Positions 11,990 through 23,600 of a DNA stretch of 64,000 nucleotides are shown here, in pieces. The notes below the pieces were generated by a model. That model made no database searches, had not been told where the DNA came from, and saw nothing but the letters and a program-made list of their open reading frames with translations. The stretch's first letter is position 1, and every line of letters begins with the position of its first letter. The stretch is from Serendipita indica DSM 11827 (lineage: Eukaryota > Basidiomycota > Agaricomycetes > Sebacinales > Serendipitaceae). The position numbers and the translations under genes were made by a program. The stretch covers positions 32,689 through 96,688 of the forward strand of contig CAJVGD010000032.1 of the NCBI GenBank assembly GCA_910890315.1. The letters run 5' to 3'.

Positions 11990-13783
11990 ATGAGGCGTAC
12001 GGAATTCTCAAAATTTGTCAACCTACCTCTTGAAACTGTCGTCCATATCTTGGAGCAGCTGCGGGCTCGTGACATTCTCGCTGTTGGAGCGGTATATGAT
12101 AAACGGCCCGCATTATATCTTCGAGACTAACTGTTTGATTAGACATGCCACCGACTCAAATTATCTGTCGACCAGTCGAGCGCGCTTCAGCTCATCAGAG
12201 AGCTCGCAGTGGAAGGCTTGAGATTGCGAACATACCCTCCGGCTAATCAACCTTGTGGTCTGAAGACAATGTCACCAGCAGAGCGACTCGACGCGTTTCG
12301 ACGCGCCTTACAGAGTTCTACGCAGGCGACGGACGACCTTGCGTACAAGTTTGACTGTGAGGGTGTAAGCTACGCGACTCAAGCTGGTATTCTCTGCTAC
12401 ACGACGTCTCTAGATGGACAAGTCTCCGGTGTCGTCATCCAGAGTCTGTGGGAAGACGCGAGCGGTGAACCGTGGAGATGTTTTGATGACCTCGGCGTGA
12501 TTATCGACACGTTTGCGTTTGACGTGTACGAGAATCTACTCATTCTCATATCTCCGCCCCAAACCGCAGACGAAAGTTCCAGGATCCATCTTCGCTCCTC
12601 GAACACAGGCTTGGACCATCCAAGTGCATCCAAAGCCATTCTCGAGCTCGACTCCGAGACTTACGATTCTGGGAAGACAATTATTCTTGTTTCAGGACAC
12701 ATACTGGTATATTATGGCCCTGGCTACGAGGGGTGGGGTTGCATGATTGTATGGGACTGGAGAGTAGGAGAAATACTATTCAAGGTGCTGTAGTTCTTCT
12801 CTTTACTACAGACGCTGACCCTGACAAGGTGCTCGATAATGTCGGAGGTGTGGCCTTGATCTCAACTAGCCTTCTTCTTTGGGTTGAACACAGTTACACG
12901 AGAGCCCATTCTCAAATCTGTCTCCGAGATGTTACAGACTCCGGATCGATTATTCTACGCCTCGCGTTGGAGAACGATCCGCTTCGTTTCGCGGAGCGCG
13001 GGCTTCGCCCGTCTGTCATTTTCATGTCCTCGATGCCTGAGCGTGACACCCCAAGCCTTCCCGTGGATGTTCCCTTGAGTCCTTACATTCACGACGAGAC
13101 AGCGGATGCAATCGTATGCATCCATTCAGAGAGCCAGAACATCTTCAATATCGTGCGTACCCAGGCTCTGTTGAGCCTTTTCAAAGAGCAAACATTGGCC
13201 TCAGTATCGAACAAAAGCGTATTCATCGAACAGGGGCTCCAGTCTGGAGTTGTTCCTCGCGACGAGTGGAGCAAAAACGTAGCATTTCGCATATACTCGG
13301 GTATCCTACAACCACTCGACGCACACTGCACGGCGATCTCACAAGCGCGCCTTGCTCTCCTTGGGCTCACCAAGGAGATATTCCTATCTAGGCCATCTCT
13401 TGGAGATCAGAAAGAGTGGGAGCAGGAGATCGATTCCGGCGGTGTTTTCGTCGCGGTCGTCGACTTTAACAGTCGTCCAATTCGGCTCGCCAATGCCAAG
13501 CGAGGAGAGAAGGAAAGTGACGAGTCTGGTCTATTCTTGAGCTATATGCTCAGCACTGATGATGAGGAACTCTGGCATCGACTCGCTATTCCCCCGAGAC
13601 CGATCTCTGAGGACCAGGAGATCACGATGGGCTCGAACCATATCCTCACTGTACAGTTAGATGATGTGAGTCTCTTCCGTCTGGGGTAATTCAAACTGAA
13701 CAATCTAGTTGTTAAGGATCACCTCGTGCTCAGCTCTACCGTTCTGGACGGTGTACGAAGATGATGGGATCTCTAACGACTAA
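11990..13783 (+). CDS. F-box protein, array copy B (intact)
   Basis: Exons 11,990-12,091, 12,143-12,784, 12,829-13,665 and 13,709-13,783 give 551 aa with no stop. The first residues add SKFVN before the F-box helix (NLPLETVVHILEQL). The second intron (12,785-12,828) uses an ACAAG acceptor rather than the nearer CTACAG, because only the former keeps the frame seen in copy A. The protein is clearly a paralogue of A throughout, with differences concentrated between SGEPWR and ELDSET in exon 2 and in the acidic stretch DQKEWEQE of exon 3. An F-box role in SCF-type ubiquitination follows from the family; the target is unknown. The alternative start at 11,957 is possible. Confidence 0.85.
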
Positions 13784-14388
13784 TGTCTTGGCCATTTCCG
13801 TGGTGCTCGCAGTGGTACGTTTTTCTTGCTGAATGTCTTCCTTCTCTGACCCTCTACAAGAGCATATACGTACGGGTGTAGGGGTACGATTGATGACTCT
13901 GCCACTCATAACCGAGATACCTATAGCGACTCTTGTCGTGCTCTTGATGAACAGAGCCGCTGTCATTCCATTGAAAAGTTTGTCCAGTGTGTCGAGCCGT
14001 CGAATAAGGTGCACCCTAGCGAGCGACGACGCATATCACCAAGGTACTTGTTCGTTTTCCGCGCTCCACCCAGTCGACCGCAGCAGTTGGAGTTGTTCAT
14101 TGTCTGATGGAGGATAATCGAGCACATGCGACTGTTTATAATAACGTAATTCAAGTGTGGCCGCATTGTACCTCCTGTAGTGAAGGCATTCGCGCTTTCA
14201 ATTACTCGGTACGTCCAGCGATGAATGTTCTGCTGAGTAATGCATCAGAATATCGTTTGAAGTAGAATGGTGACTCCGATCAACACATGGTGTATGCGGT
14301 GTGTCGGTCATCGGTGGGGGCTCGATGTTCGTCCTAAACAACTATTTGACCGCAAACGAGCTGTATTGCAGAGCCCTCTCAGAACAAT
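13784..14388 (+). repeat. F-box array spacer, copy 3
   Basis: Third copy of the spacer, more diverged than the first two and shortened around 13,930-14,050. It still carries the CTACAAGAGCATATACGT landmark and the CAGAGCCCTC motif just upstream of the start codon at 14,389. Confidence 0.75.
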
Positions 14389-16168
14389 ATGAGACGTGCA
14401 GAATTCTCAAATTTCGTCAACCTACCTCTTCAAATTGTCGTCCATATCTTGGAGCAGCTGCGGGCCCGTGACATTCTCGCTGTCGGAGCGGTATGATAAA
14501 CAAAACTCGTGATATCTCTAAAACTAACACCTTGATCAGACATGTCGACGACTCAAATTCTTCATCGACCAGTCCAGCGTGCTTCAGCTCATCACAGAGC
14601 TCGCGGTGCAAGGCTTGAGGCTCCGAACATATCCTCCAGTTATTTAGCCTTGTGGTCTAAACACAATGTCACCAGCAGAGCGACTCGACGCCTTTCGACG
14701 CGCCTTACAGAGTTCTACGCAGGCGACGGACGACCTCGCGTACAAGTTTGACTGTGAGGGTGTAAGCTACGCGACTCAAACTGGTCTCCTCTGCTACACG
14801 ACGCGTTTGAATGGACACGTCTCCGGGATCGTCATCCAAAGTCTGTGGGAAGCAGGCAGTGAACCGTGGAGACGTTTTGATGACCTTGGCGTGATCATCG
14901 AAGCGTTTGCATTTGATGTGTACGAGGATCTACTCGTACTCATATCGCCATCCCACACCGTGGACGCCAACGCCAGGATTCATCTTCGGTCCTTGAGAAC
15001 AGGCTTGGGTCATCCGCGTGCATCCAGTGCCACTCTTGGGCTCGCTTCCCGGGACTTGGACTCTGATAAGACCAGAATTCTCATTTCAGAACGTGTCATG
15101 ATCTATTATGGCCCTAACTCCCATGGGTGGGGTCGTACGCTCGTCTGGGATTGGACTCTAGGAGTACTACTACGTGAGGTGCTGGAGTTTTCGTCTGTAC
15201 TACGAACGCTAATACTGAGCAGGCACTTGGTGATATCGGAGGTGTGGGCTTCATTTCAACGACCCTTCTCCTTTGGATCGAACACAGTCACGCGCGAGCT
15301 CAGTCTATGATCTGTCGGACTCGGGATCAATTATTCTACGCCTTGAATTGGAGGACGATCTGAAGAGCTTTGGGGAACGAGGGATCCGCCCTTCTCTCTT
15401 TTTCATGGCCTCCACGCCTGAGCGTGAGGCCCCCAGACCTTCCCATCGATCTTCCCTTCAGCCCGTACATTCACGACGAGACTGCGGGTGCAATCACATG
15501 TATCTATTTTGAGGATCATAAAATGTTTGATATCGTACGTATACGGGCTCTCGTGAGCCTTTACGAAGAGCAAGTGCTGGCCGCAGTATCAAACAAGAGC
15601 GGAATAATGGAAGATGGGATCCAGTCCTGTCCTATTCCCCGCAAAGAGTGGAGTAAAGACGTGATTTTTCGCATACATTTGGACAGTGTGCAACCACTCG
15701 AGGCGCACCTCACGGCAATCTCGTAATCGCGCCTTGTTCTCATTGGGTTCACCAAAGAGATATTCCTATCTAGACCCTCTCTTAAAGATCAGGAAACAGG
15801 AGAAGCGGCCGGGTCCAGCGATGTTTTCGTCGCGGTCCTCGACTTTAATGGTCGTCCAGTTCAGCTCGCCAAAGCGAAGCAGCGAGAGAAATAAAGCGAG
15901 GATTCTGGTCCATATCTTAGTTATTCATTCTATAACGATGTTGAGGTGCTCTGGCATAGACTCGTTTTCCCCCTAAAGCCGATCTCTGGGGCACAAGAAG
16001 TTACGATGGGCTCTAATCATATCCTCACTGTGCAGTTTCGTGGTGTGAGCCCCTTCTGTCCGAGCTGATACAAGAACTGAAAAAAAGATCTAGTTTCAGG
16101 AAATGGAATCTTACTCAGCTCTCCCGTTCTGGACAGAACACGAGGATAATGGTATCTCTAACGACTAG
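14389..16168 (+). pseudogene. F-box protein, array copy C (broken)
   Basis: The F-box exon (MRRAEFSNFVNLPLQIVV) and its intron are preserved. The second exon then meets TAG at 14,645-14,647, where copies A and B have CAG or CAA. Further lesions are a short deletion near 15,305 and another indel near 15,430 that move the frame, a TAA at 15,724-15,726 replacing CAA, and another stop near 15,893. The ending (SNDY-like block and stop at 16,166-16,168) still aligns with copies A and B. Since the F-box exon is intact, a short F-box-only product is conceivable, but I regard the locus as a pseudogene. Confidence 0.85.
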
Positions 16169-16359
16169 CTGGGACTTCTCGTGTATACAGGACATTGAAG
16201 ATGTTTCTTGTACTTCTATATCCTCATAACGCGATTTTGACTGATAGAACTACAAATTAATGGGTGGGCGGCACCCGCTGTCAGCTGCCATTTTGTCTCT
16301 TGGCCTCTCCCTTGACGGACCTGACCACTTGTTTCTCCTCTCATCGCACTCGCCCGGAA

Positions 16360-17986
16360 ATGGCTTCAAATATGATGCTTGATGGGTACATTGTCGAATC
16401 TGTAAACGACAACAAAAAGGATGGTGGCCAAAGCGCGACTGTCGGCCAACCAGTCCCTCTGACCATGCCGGAGCCACGTCCGGCACCTCCATCGAACGAT
16501 AGCAATCAGGAAGTGCCTGCCAAGAGCGAGCCAGTATCGATGCCCGTTCCTCTTCCGACTGGTGTTCCTGCCCCGCCGCCAGCTCAGCCAGGAGCAGCAG
16601 GGATTCTGGAAGAGACAGTTGTAGAGGAAAAGAAGACAGCGCTTCGAAGATCAACAACCAGCTCCTCCAGCTCTTCTAACTCTTCTTCCAGGGATAACAA
16701 GGAGAAGCCGACGGACTATGAAAACATTGAATTTGAGGTCAAGGACGAAGAAGTAATCTCCCATGATCCGATTCTGAGTCGTGATGGTGCGGTCCCTGAA
16801 TCGCTTTGCGGCCCTGTGCTGACCCGAGTTGACAGTGAATGCGCTCTCATACTTCGTCGAAGAGCATGGTAGTCTTAAGCCGGATTACTATGTTACATTG
16901 AGGGGAACACATACAGAGAAGCGCACACGAGTTGTTCGCAGAGACGGTCGTGACCGCATCGAGACGTACACTGTAACCATTGTCGATTTCGAATTCAGCA
17001 TCGACATCTCCCCACATCTGAAAAAGGCCAAACCAATCGTCTACACGGTTGCAGATCATGTCCCGGCGTTTCGAGGAGGTATGCGGATGGCGACGGAACC
17101 GAACGGACCTACGAGGATCGAATCGAGGCGGATGGTAACGAGTGATGAGCAAGACATACAGGAATCATGGGAGCAGGAAACGGAATCCGGTACGGCTTGT
17201 TCAAAAAGTTCGCTCCATCGCTGATATACCGTAGTCGGTCGGCCACCATGGATCAGCCGACCTCGCGATGGAGGCAGAAGCGATGAGGAGGCGTATGTGG
17301 GATTGGCGAACAAACCTCTCGCATCAGGACGTAGTGTCGAAGAATGGTTAACCGACTACATCCGGAGCCGTCGAGTCGTCAAAGACTTCAAGGTTACCAA
17401 ATCAGTCTACGGCTGGAATACTCTATCCCTGTCTACCTCGCTCACAGAACTCGTCGAGGCGGCTGGATATAGAAACACGCATCCGACTGGCCACATCTCC
17501 GTCGAATTTACACAATCAAGCAAATGTGTCCACATACGGTCACCCAACTTTGTTTCCAAAATATTTTCGTCAAAACTGTACATCTTCCTCACCTGCCTCA
17601 TCCTCGTTTTCCCTTTCCTCTGGCTTTGGAGACGCTTCTGGCCGGGTGCAGGGGGAAAGTGGGCCGTAATGGGCACTGCTTTCCCGATAAAGCATTGGGA
17701 ACTCGTTCGTGGTACGACGCCAGGGGAAACAGTCGAGGCAGCTCAGGTAAGACTTGGCGGCAAGGACCTCGTTCCGGCTGGCGAGAGAATGAAACGGTTG
17801 CGTGTTACACCAGAGGGGGTATGGATCCTTCGCGGTACGCACGAGAGTGAATGGTTCCGCGAATGGCAAGAATCGATCCTCGCTGCAGTCAAGACGGGCA
17901 CAAAGTCAGAGTGGCTCCACAAGATGAAGCTCCAGACAGAAGAGGAGAGAGTGAACGATATCGCTAATAACCTCGATCATGTATGA
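16360..17986 (+). CDS. Conserved fungal protein with one membrane segment
   Basis: Exons 16,360-16,786, 16,836-17,189 and 17,235-17,986 give 510 aa. The first intron uses donor GTGCGG and the second GTACGG; both restore the reading frame, which otherwise breaks. The N-terminal 120 residues are proline-, serine- and glutamate-rich and probably disordered. The middle contains YFVEEHGSLKPDYYVTLRG and a VADHVPAFRG block. A single hydrophobic segment (YIFLTCLILVFPFLWLW) lies around residue 358, followed by a basic stretch and a C-terminal WFREWQESI block. The block order is one I know from uncharacterised basidiomycete proteins without an assigned function. Its 3' end is copied in decayed form at 20,250-20,600. 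Confidence 0.8.
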
Positions 17987-18055
17987 GCCCTCCATGCTGC
18001 TGGTCATGTTTTTCTTGGATGTCAACTCGCTATACAGTGTACAATTCATGGAACT

Positions 18056-18164
18056 TTATAGATCCTCGATGGATGCGTGGATGCACAGTCTAACGAAGAG
18101 AATCTGGTTGACTTGCTCGTCATGGAGTGAAATATGACGATATCCTATCGTATAGTCAGTCACT
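18056..18164 (-). pseudogene. Decayed copy of the phospholipase C 3' end
   Basis: On the minus strand this stretch reads as GYRHISLHDEQVNQILF and ends in SIEDL-stop. This parallels the true C-terminus of the phospholipase C gene at 20,672-20,780, with several substitutions. It sits directly after the 3' flank of the gene at 16,360, in the same relative orientation as the second copy of that gene's tail at 20,250-20,600 does to the real phospholipase C. It is a duplication relic rather than a gene. Confidence 0.8.
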
Positions 18165-18278
18165 TTCCCCGCTTTGGAAGATACTGAGTTTATATCTTCT
18201 CTGAACGACCGGTCAACGGTGGGGAAACCACGTTTTCTCGACCAAATCTACGACTTCAGTTTGGGCGCATCAACAGCA

Positions 18279-20086
18279 ATGAAAATTCAACAGAATGAAT
18301 TGTCCACGCTTCCGTTGGAGCTTGCAACTCACATCCTGCGTCAACTCTCCGCAAGGACATTGTCGCCTGTTCAGCAGTACGCCCTTTCTTCTGTACTTAG
18401 AGTAATCATAACCTTATCTAGACCTGTCGTCGACTAAAACAAATTGTCGAATCGGACCCTCATTTGTAGCTCATCCTTGAACTGGCCATAGAGGGCCTCC
18501 GGCTTCGCACATATCCCTCCGCTCTTGAAGCCTTTCCTTTCCAATCAAAAATTCCAGCAGAGAGACTAGAGGCGTTCCGAAGTGCCAAGCGCGCATGGCA
18601 ATCTAACAGCCTGCCATCCCCCATGCGCCTACAAGGCCTTAAAAACAAGACCCGGTTCTGGTCGGACCTCGTAGGCTCCGTACATTATAGCGATGGTTAT
18701 GAAAGTTTCGTCTCCCGTAGCATCTGGCAGCCCGTAGAGTCACAACCATGGAAGGAGTATGCCGTGCCGTCTGAGATATTTGTTGAAAGTCTCGCATGGG
18801 ACCTCTCTCAAGACTTGCTCGTCATTTGGGGCGGCCGCATGGACCGCATGGGCTTCTTAGTTGCCGAGGCCGCGTGAGCCATCCCTAACAGAAGCAAAGG
18901 TTTTACTAATTCACCCAGGATTCATCTTGTCTCTCTCTCAACTGGGAAACCTCATCCCCAGGCAACCAAACCGTGGTTTGACCTGGAAGGAGTACCAGAG
19001 GAGCACGTTGATCTGCTCATTTTGGGGGACATTCTCGTCCACCGTTTCCCAGATGAAGATCAAGGCGGAGCTCTTTCGGTATGGAGTTGGAAGTCTGGCG
19101 TTCTCCTTGAGGCAAGTAGTCATTTAGTAGCCCCCATGCGCTGCCTGATCGTCCTCCAGGAGCTATGCAGGTGTGGGCAGTGGCTTTCATCTCATCGGGC
19201 ACACTACTTTACATTGTCGGGAACACAGCCGACGAGCAGGATGTCGCCGTCGACTATCATCTGGCACTAAGGAAAATCACGGAGTATTCGACCCTCTCAC
19301 CGGTCATTCAAGAGATCAGGTTCGATATATCGTTGTCGTCTGATGAATATGTGGGAAGTATCGGTTTCACGGCGCCAATTCTCGAGGTCGACTCTTTCAG
19401 CATACCCAATGACCTCCCAATGAGCCCGTATATTTGGGATGAAGACGTCGAATCGATGATCTGTATCAAATTTTACGGCACCTCATTCACTTATTTCATT
19501 CGACCACGCGCTCTATGTCGGCAGTTTGAAGCTGGTGCAGGGCAGCATACCTCGATGACATACAACAGTCAAGAGGATTCTCTCCAAGATATCATCCTCC
19601 GAGTCTTGACAAACGAATTTGAAGGCCTGGCAATGAGGAGGTGTGGGGCTGGTTCGCGCGTGGCATTTACCTCGTACAATGTTGATCAACTCGCAAATGA
19701 ATCTATCATGCACCAACGAGATCCTGTCAGGGTGGATGGGGAGGAGTTTCTTGCCTGGAGTGTTGTCCTGGACTTGAGTCCTCGTCCGATACTCTACAGG
19801 CAGGCCCGAATTGCCCAGTTTCATACTCCACTGGAGGATCAGAACGGCAAATCCAAGGGTGGCGTCATGAGATGCGAGGGTAGTGTCGAGCTACCCTATC
19901 GACTCCTCTGGCCTTTGGTCCCTCCTCCCAAAAGAAACGAATATGATGTCCTATTCCTAACTTCAACTCACTTTGCTTTCATTGCCGGCCCTTGGGTATG
20001 TCCCTCCGCCCTTATATTTCTCATTGGGTAACTGTTGTCTCCAGAATGACAAGGTCTTAACAGCCTACTCATGGTGGAATACGTGA
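18279..20086 (+). pseudogene. F-box protein, copy D (broken)
   Basis: The F-box exon from 18,279 (LSTLPLELATHILRQLSAR) and its intron are intact and TCRRLK follows. TAG at 18,467-18,469 then interrupts the frame where a glutamine codon is expected. Downstream the frame is open through WKEYAVPSE, WDLSQDLLVIWGG and WSWKSGVLLE. An intron starting GCAAGT begins near 19,112, followed by a one-base shift before MQVWAVAFISSG. The remainder (19,171-20,031) is open and ends in the family tail near 20,086. This copy is closest to copy 2 (3,289-4,627), with the same GC-AG intron position, rather than to array copies A-C. Confidence 0.8.
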
Positions 20087-20249
20087 TTTTGAGGAGCCTT
20101 GTGGATCAAGCGCTTCTCGTTCAATCGACAGTTCTGTATCATTCGAGACGGTCATGGCAATGGACTGGTATGAATTTGGATAGTTTTGAGATCTAAATCA
20201 AATCGAAATTTATATTTGGTGTACGTACAGGTTGTTTGGACGCTTTTCT

Positions 20250-20600
20250 GGTGCCGAGAACAGGTCTGGCTTTGGAGACGCTTCTGGCCGTAGTCGGCAC
20301 TGCGTTCCCGATAAAGCACTAGGAACCTGTTGGTAGTACGGTATCAGGGGGAAGCAGTTGAAGCAGCTCAGGAAATACTTGGCGGCAAGGAGCTCGTGCC
20401 GGCTGGAGAGAGAATGAAAGATTGCGTGTCACCTGGAGAGCGTATGGATCCTTCGCAGTACGCACAAGAGTGAATGGTTCCGCGAATGGCAAGAATCCAT
20501 CCTCTCAGCGGTCAAGACACAGACTGGCTCCACAAGATGAAGCTCAGGACCGGGGGAGGAGAGAGTGAACGATATCGCCAATAACCCGATCACTTATGAG
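20250..20600 (+). pseudogene. Decayed copy of the 3' end of the 16,360-17,986 gene
   Basis: The stretch aligns with 17,625-17,990: a TTTGGAGACGCTTCTGGCCG landmark, then the regions encoding KHWELVRG, EWFREWQESIL and the last residues. It carries internal deletions and stops. It lies immediately before the 3' end of phospholipase C, so the original convergent gene pair appears to have been split and its junction duplicated on both sides of F-box copy D. Confidence 0.85.
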
Positions 20601-20671
20601 CCCCTCACGCTAATGATCACGGTTTTTTTCTTGGGAAGTCACTTTGCCACATATTGTACAATTCGCGGGGT

Positions 20672-23600
20672 TTATAGATCCTCGATGGATAGGTGGACAA
20701 ACAGTCCAGCAAAAAGAATCTGGTTGGCCTGTTCATCGTAGAGTGGAATATGACGATATCCTATCGCATCGTCAGTCAGAGTGCAAGTCGTGATGAACGG
20801 CGTACCCATCTCCAACGATCCAAGGCTGATGCAGTAGCCGCCGACAAAGTCGTCCTTATCCAGATTGTTATCGTCTTTCACTATGAAGCGGACAAAGATG
20901 GTATCCCTCATGCCCTCGCCAAAGACATCAAACGGCAACTGTAGCTCTTCATTCCAGACGGGGTTGAACCCATTGTTTCTGACCGTTTTGGTCCGCATTT
21001 TGACCTCTCTCTCTCCGACGGCAGCACCTGCCTGCTCCTCGCCTCTGCTACCAGATTCAACGAGGAGTGCTTGATGGTGGGAGGACGAAGTCTGGGCTTC
21101 ACCAGGTTGAAGCGTGCGATCTTCTTCTGCCTCTCTCTCCTTCTCTCCAAGGGGAGCTGAGATTTGACTGACTGGTACGGTCCGCGCTCCGCTTCCTGGT
21201 GCCAACCCACCTTGGACGACAGGTTTTACTGGAACAGGCGCAATCGACCCGCTGCTTTGTCCACTTGCCCAGATTGGGATATGAATCGTGACCTTGACAT
21301 AGGGGTCGACCGTGTCCTTGTCGATGATTTCGTAGCCTTGGTGATCCTTTGGTCTGGGAAGCTGCTGAGCAGAGATGATGCGGATTTTGAGGACATGCTT
21401 GGTTAGGCGGTGCTTGGAGAGGTCGACCGGGTAGGAAGAGTCGAGGAGGGCAGGTGACTTGAGGACATAGCCCGCGCCGCCATTGCGAAGGAACATTGCA
21501 CGGTTAATATGCCATCCTCGATCTGCAGTATCATTAGTTAGATTAATTGAAAGGAGTAGGCCCACTTACCAACAGTCTGCCAATTGACCGTGACCAGTTG
21601 GCAGCCCATCGCCCAAAATACGTTTGGTTCATAATTGCTGGAATCCACTCTGGTCCCTTGGGATACACCCTTACTACATGTCCCAACGTATGCTGTACGA
21701 GCAAAGTGCTATCGTGGGCGCTCTTTTGAGTGAGTCCTTGACGTCTGCTTGAACAGGGTTATGAATGAGTCCCTTTGCGCGGGACTCTGAGAGAGAGAAG
21801 ACTTGGGAGGGTCCGTAAGTCTTCTTTGGCTGCAGTCCACGGAACGTAACCCCAGATGTATAGACGAGGAGTGGGACAAGTTCGGGTGCCATTACGACTT
21901 TCCCAGAAGGCGGGTTTGGCTTGGAAGTAGCTTCACTCGTTGAAGAATCGGTGGCTGGCGTTGTTGTTGCATCAGTGGTAACTTCCACTTTCGGCAAGTT
22001 CGCAGACTGCTCGATGACAGCAGCGACAGGCGGCGCTGTCACGCCTTCGGGGGATTTGGTGAACTGGAGTGGCTTTTCATCTCCTTCCTTTTCTTGTGTT
22101 TCCCCTTTTCTTTTCTCTGGAGCCGGCGACGGCGAGCGAGAACGGCCTATTCCAAACATTTTGCCCATCAAACTCTTGGCTTCCCCTTTTACCCAGCTTT
22201 GCCTTTTCTCCTTTTTAACTGGAGCCTGTGGAATATCAGTCGGTGCGATAGCCGGAACCTTTGCGACCTTTTCCTCTCAGGAAAACCTCGTCCGCCAACG
22301 CCTTGGCCTCTGCGTCCATAGTTTTGTTCTTTGCTTTCAGCAAGATGCGGCCTTTGAGGTCTTCAGGACTCGGAAGAATGATATCTGCATCTTCTGGATT
22401 GATGGGTGCAACGACGAGCTTGTCGCCAAAGACCTCGCGCATAATATGGACCAGCACCTTCTGCTGCTCGACACCTGCTCGCTTTGAGTACGTTTACATT
22501 GATGATAAAGAACACTCACTGCAGTGAACCTCGGCGCTGATAATGATAGGATAGGGGCTCATGACAAAGGCGTAGCGTTCGATAGCCTCACATATCCTAC
22601 GCACAGAGAGCGAGCTCGTAAGAGTACCCCCATGTGTGACGATTGGCTCGCCCAAGATCAATCCATCGGCATCTTCTACAATTTTGCGCTTCATGATCTC
22701 TTTCTTCTCAGTCTTCCCCATAGACTCCTTGATTCGATCCTCTGCATCATCTTCCACAAGTCCAATCGCCTGCCCAACGGCTGCAGCAGCCTCCCCAACC
22801 TCTGCCCGCACCGCATGGGCTTCGGTGGAGAGAGTGTTTCCGGTATTAATGCCAAGGTCGAATGACCCAGCTTCTGGTCCGTCGTATATGTCCATCTCCA
22901 CACTTCTACACCCACCAAGCATCGCCCGAATGTATCCTTCGACGCTCGAGTCCCCCACTAACTGGTTTCCAATGAGATATGTGTTGTGCGAGGAGCAGAT
23001 AAAGTAGGATGAGAGGGGTTGGGTCATGTCGTGGATGATCCTATTTTGGGCGTGTGGCTTCACTGGCGCTTGCTGAGACGTCCCAGCCGCAGGAGGAGAG
23101 GACACCGATTCAGAAAACGCGGCGTTGTATCCCGACTGTAAAAATGCCGAAAAGGCATCCTCTGTCCAGGCGGCCTGAGCCTTTCCATCGATCTGCGGCG
23201 CGAAGAGTGCAAAGATTCGGGCCAACTCTTCTGTCGTCCACGAGGGCTAGAAGCAATTAGCCAAGGAATTTGAAAGACAAGATGCTCACTTTTTGGTGTT
23301 CCCGCATAAACCTTTCGAAAATCTGGACTGTAAATGCCTCTCCACCCCTTGCTTCTTCGAAGATGGTCGCAATTTCCGAGCGTCTCCTCAACCGTGCCAC
23401 AAACGTTTGGAACTCGTCAAAGGTCAACGTCCCTCTTCCGTCTGCGTCACATTCTTTGAACTGCCTCTTTATATCGTCCTCTGAGCCACCAAAGTTGAGT
23501 CTGCGGCACAGTGCCTTCACTTCACTCCATTCGAGTTGATTATCCTTCTTCTTGTCCGCACCGGCAAAGTGGTGTCTGTCCCAGAGCGCTCCATCCGTGC

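Noticed and set aside
21693-21742. Second frameshift in phospholipase C between QAD and HTLGHVV
   Set aside because: A 50-nt intron with a GTCAAG donor, a plausible branch site and a TACAG acceptor removes the apparent shift exactly, so I treated it as an intron, with some doubt about the donor.
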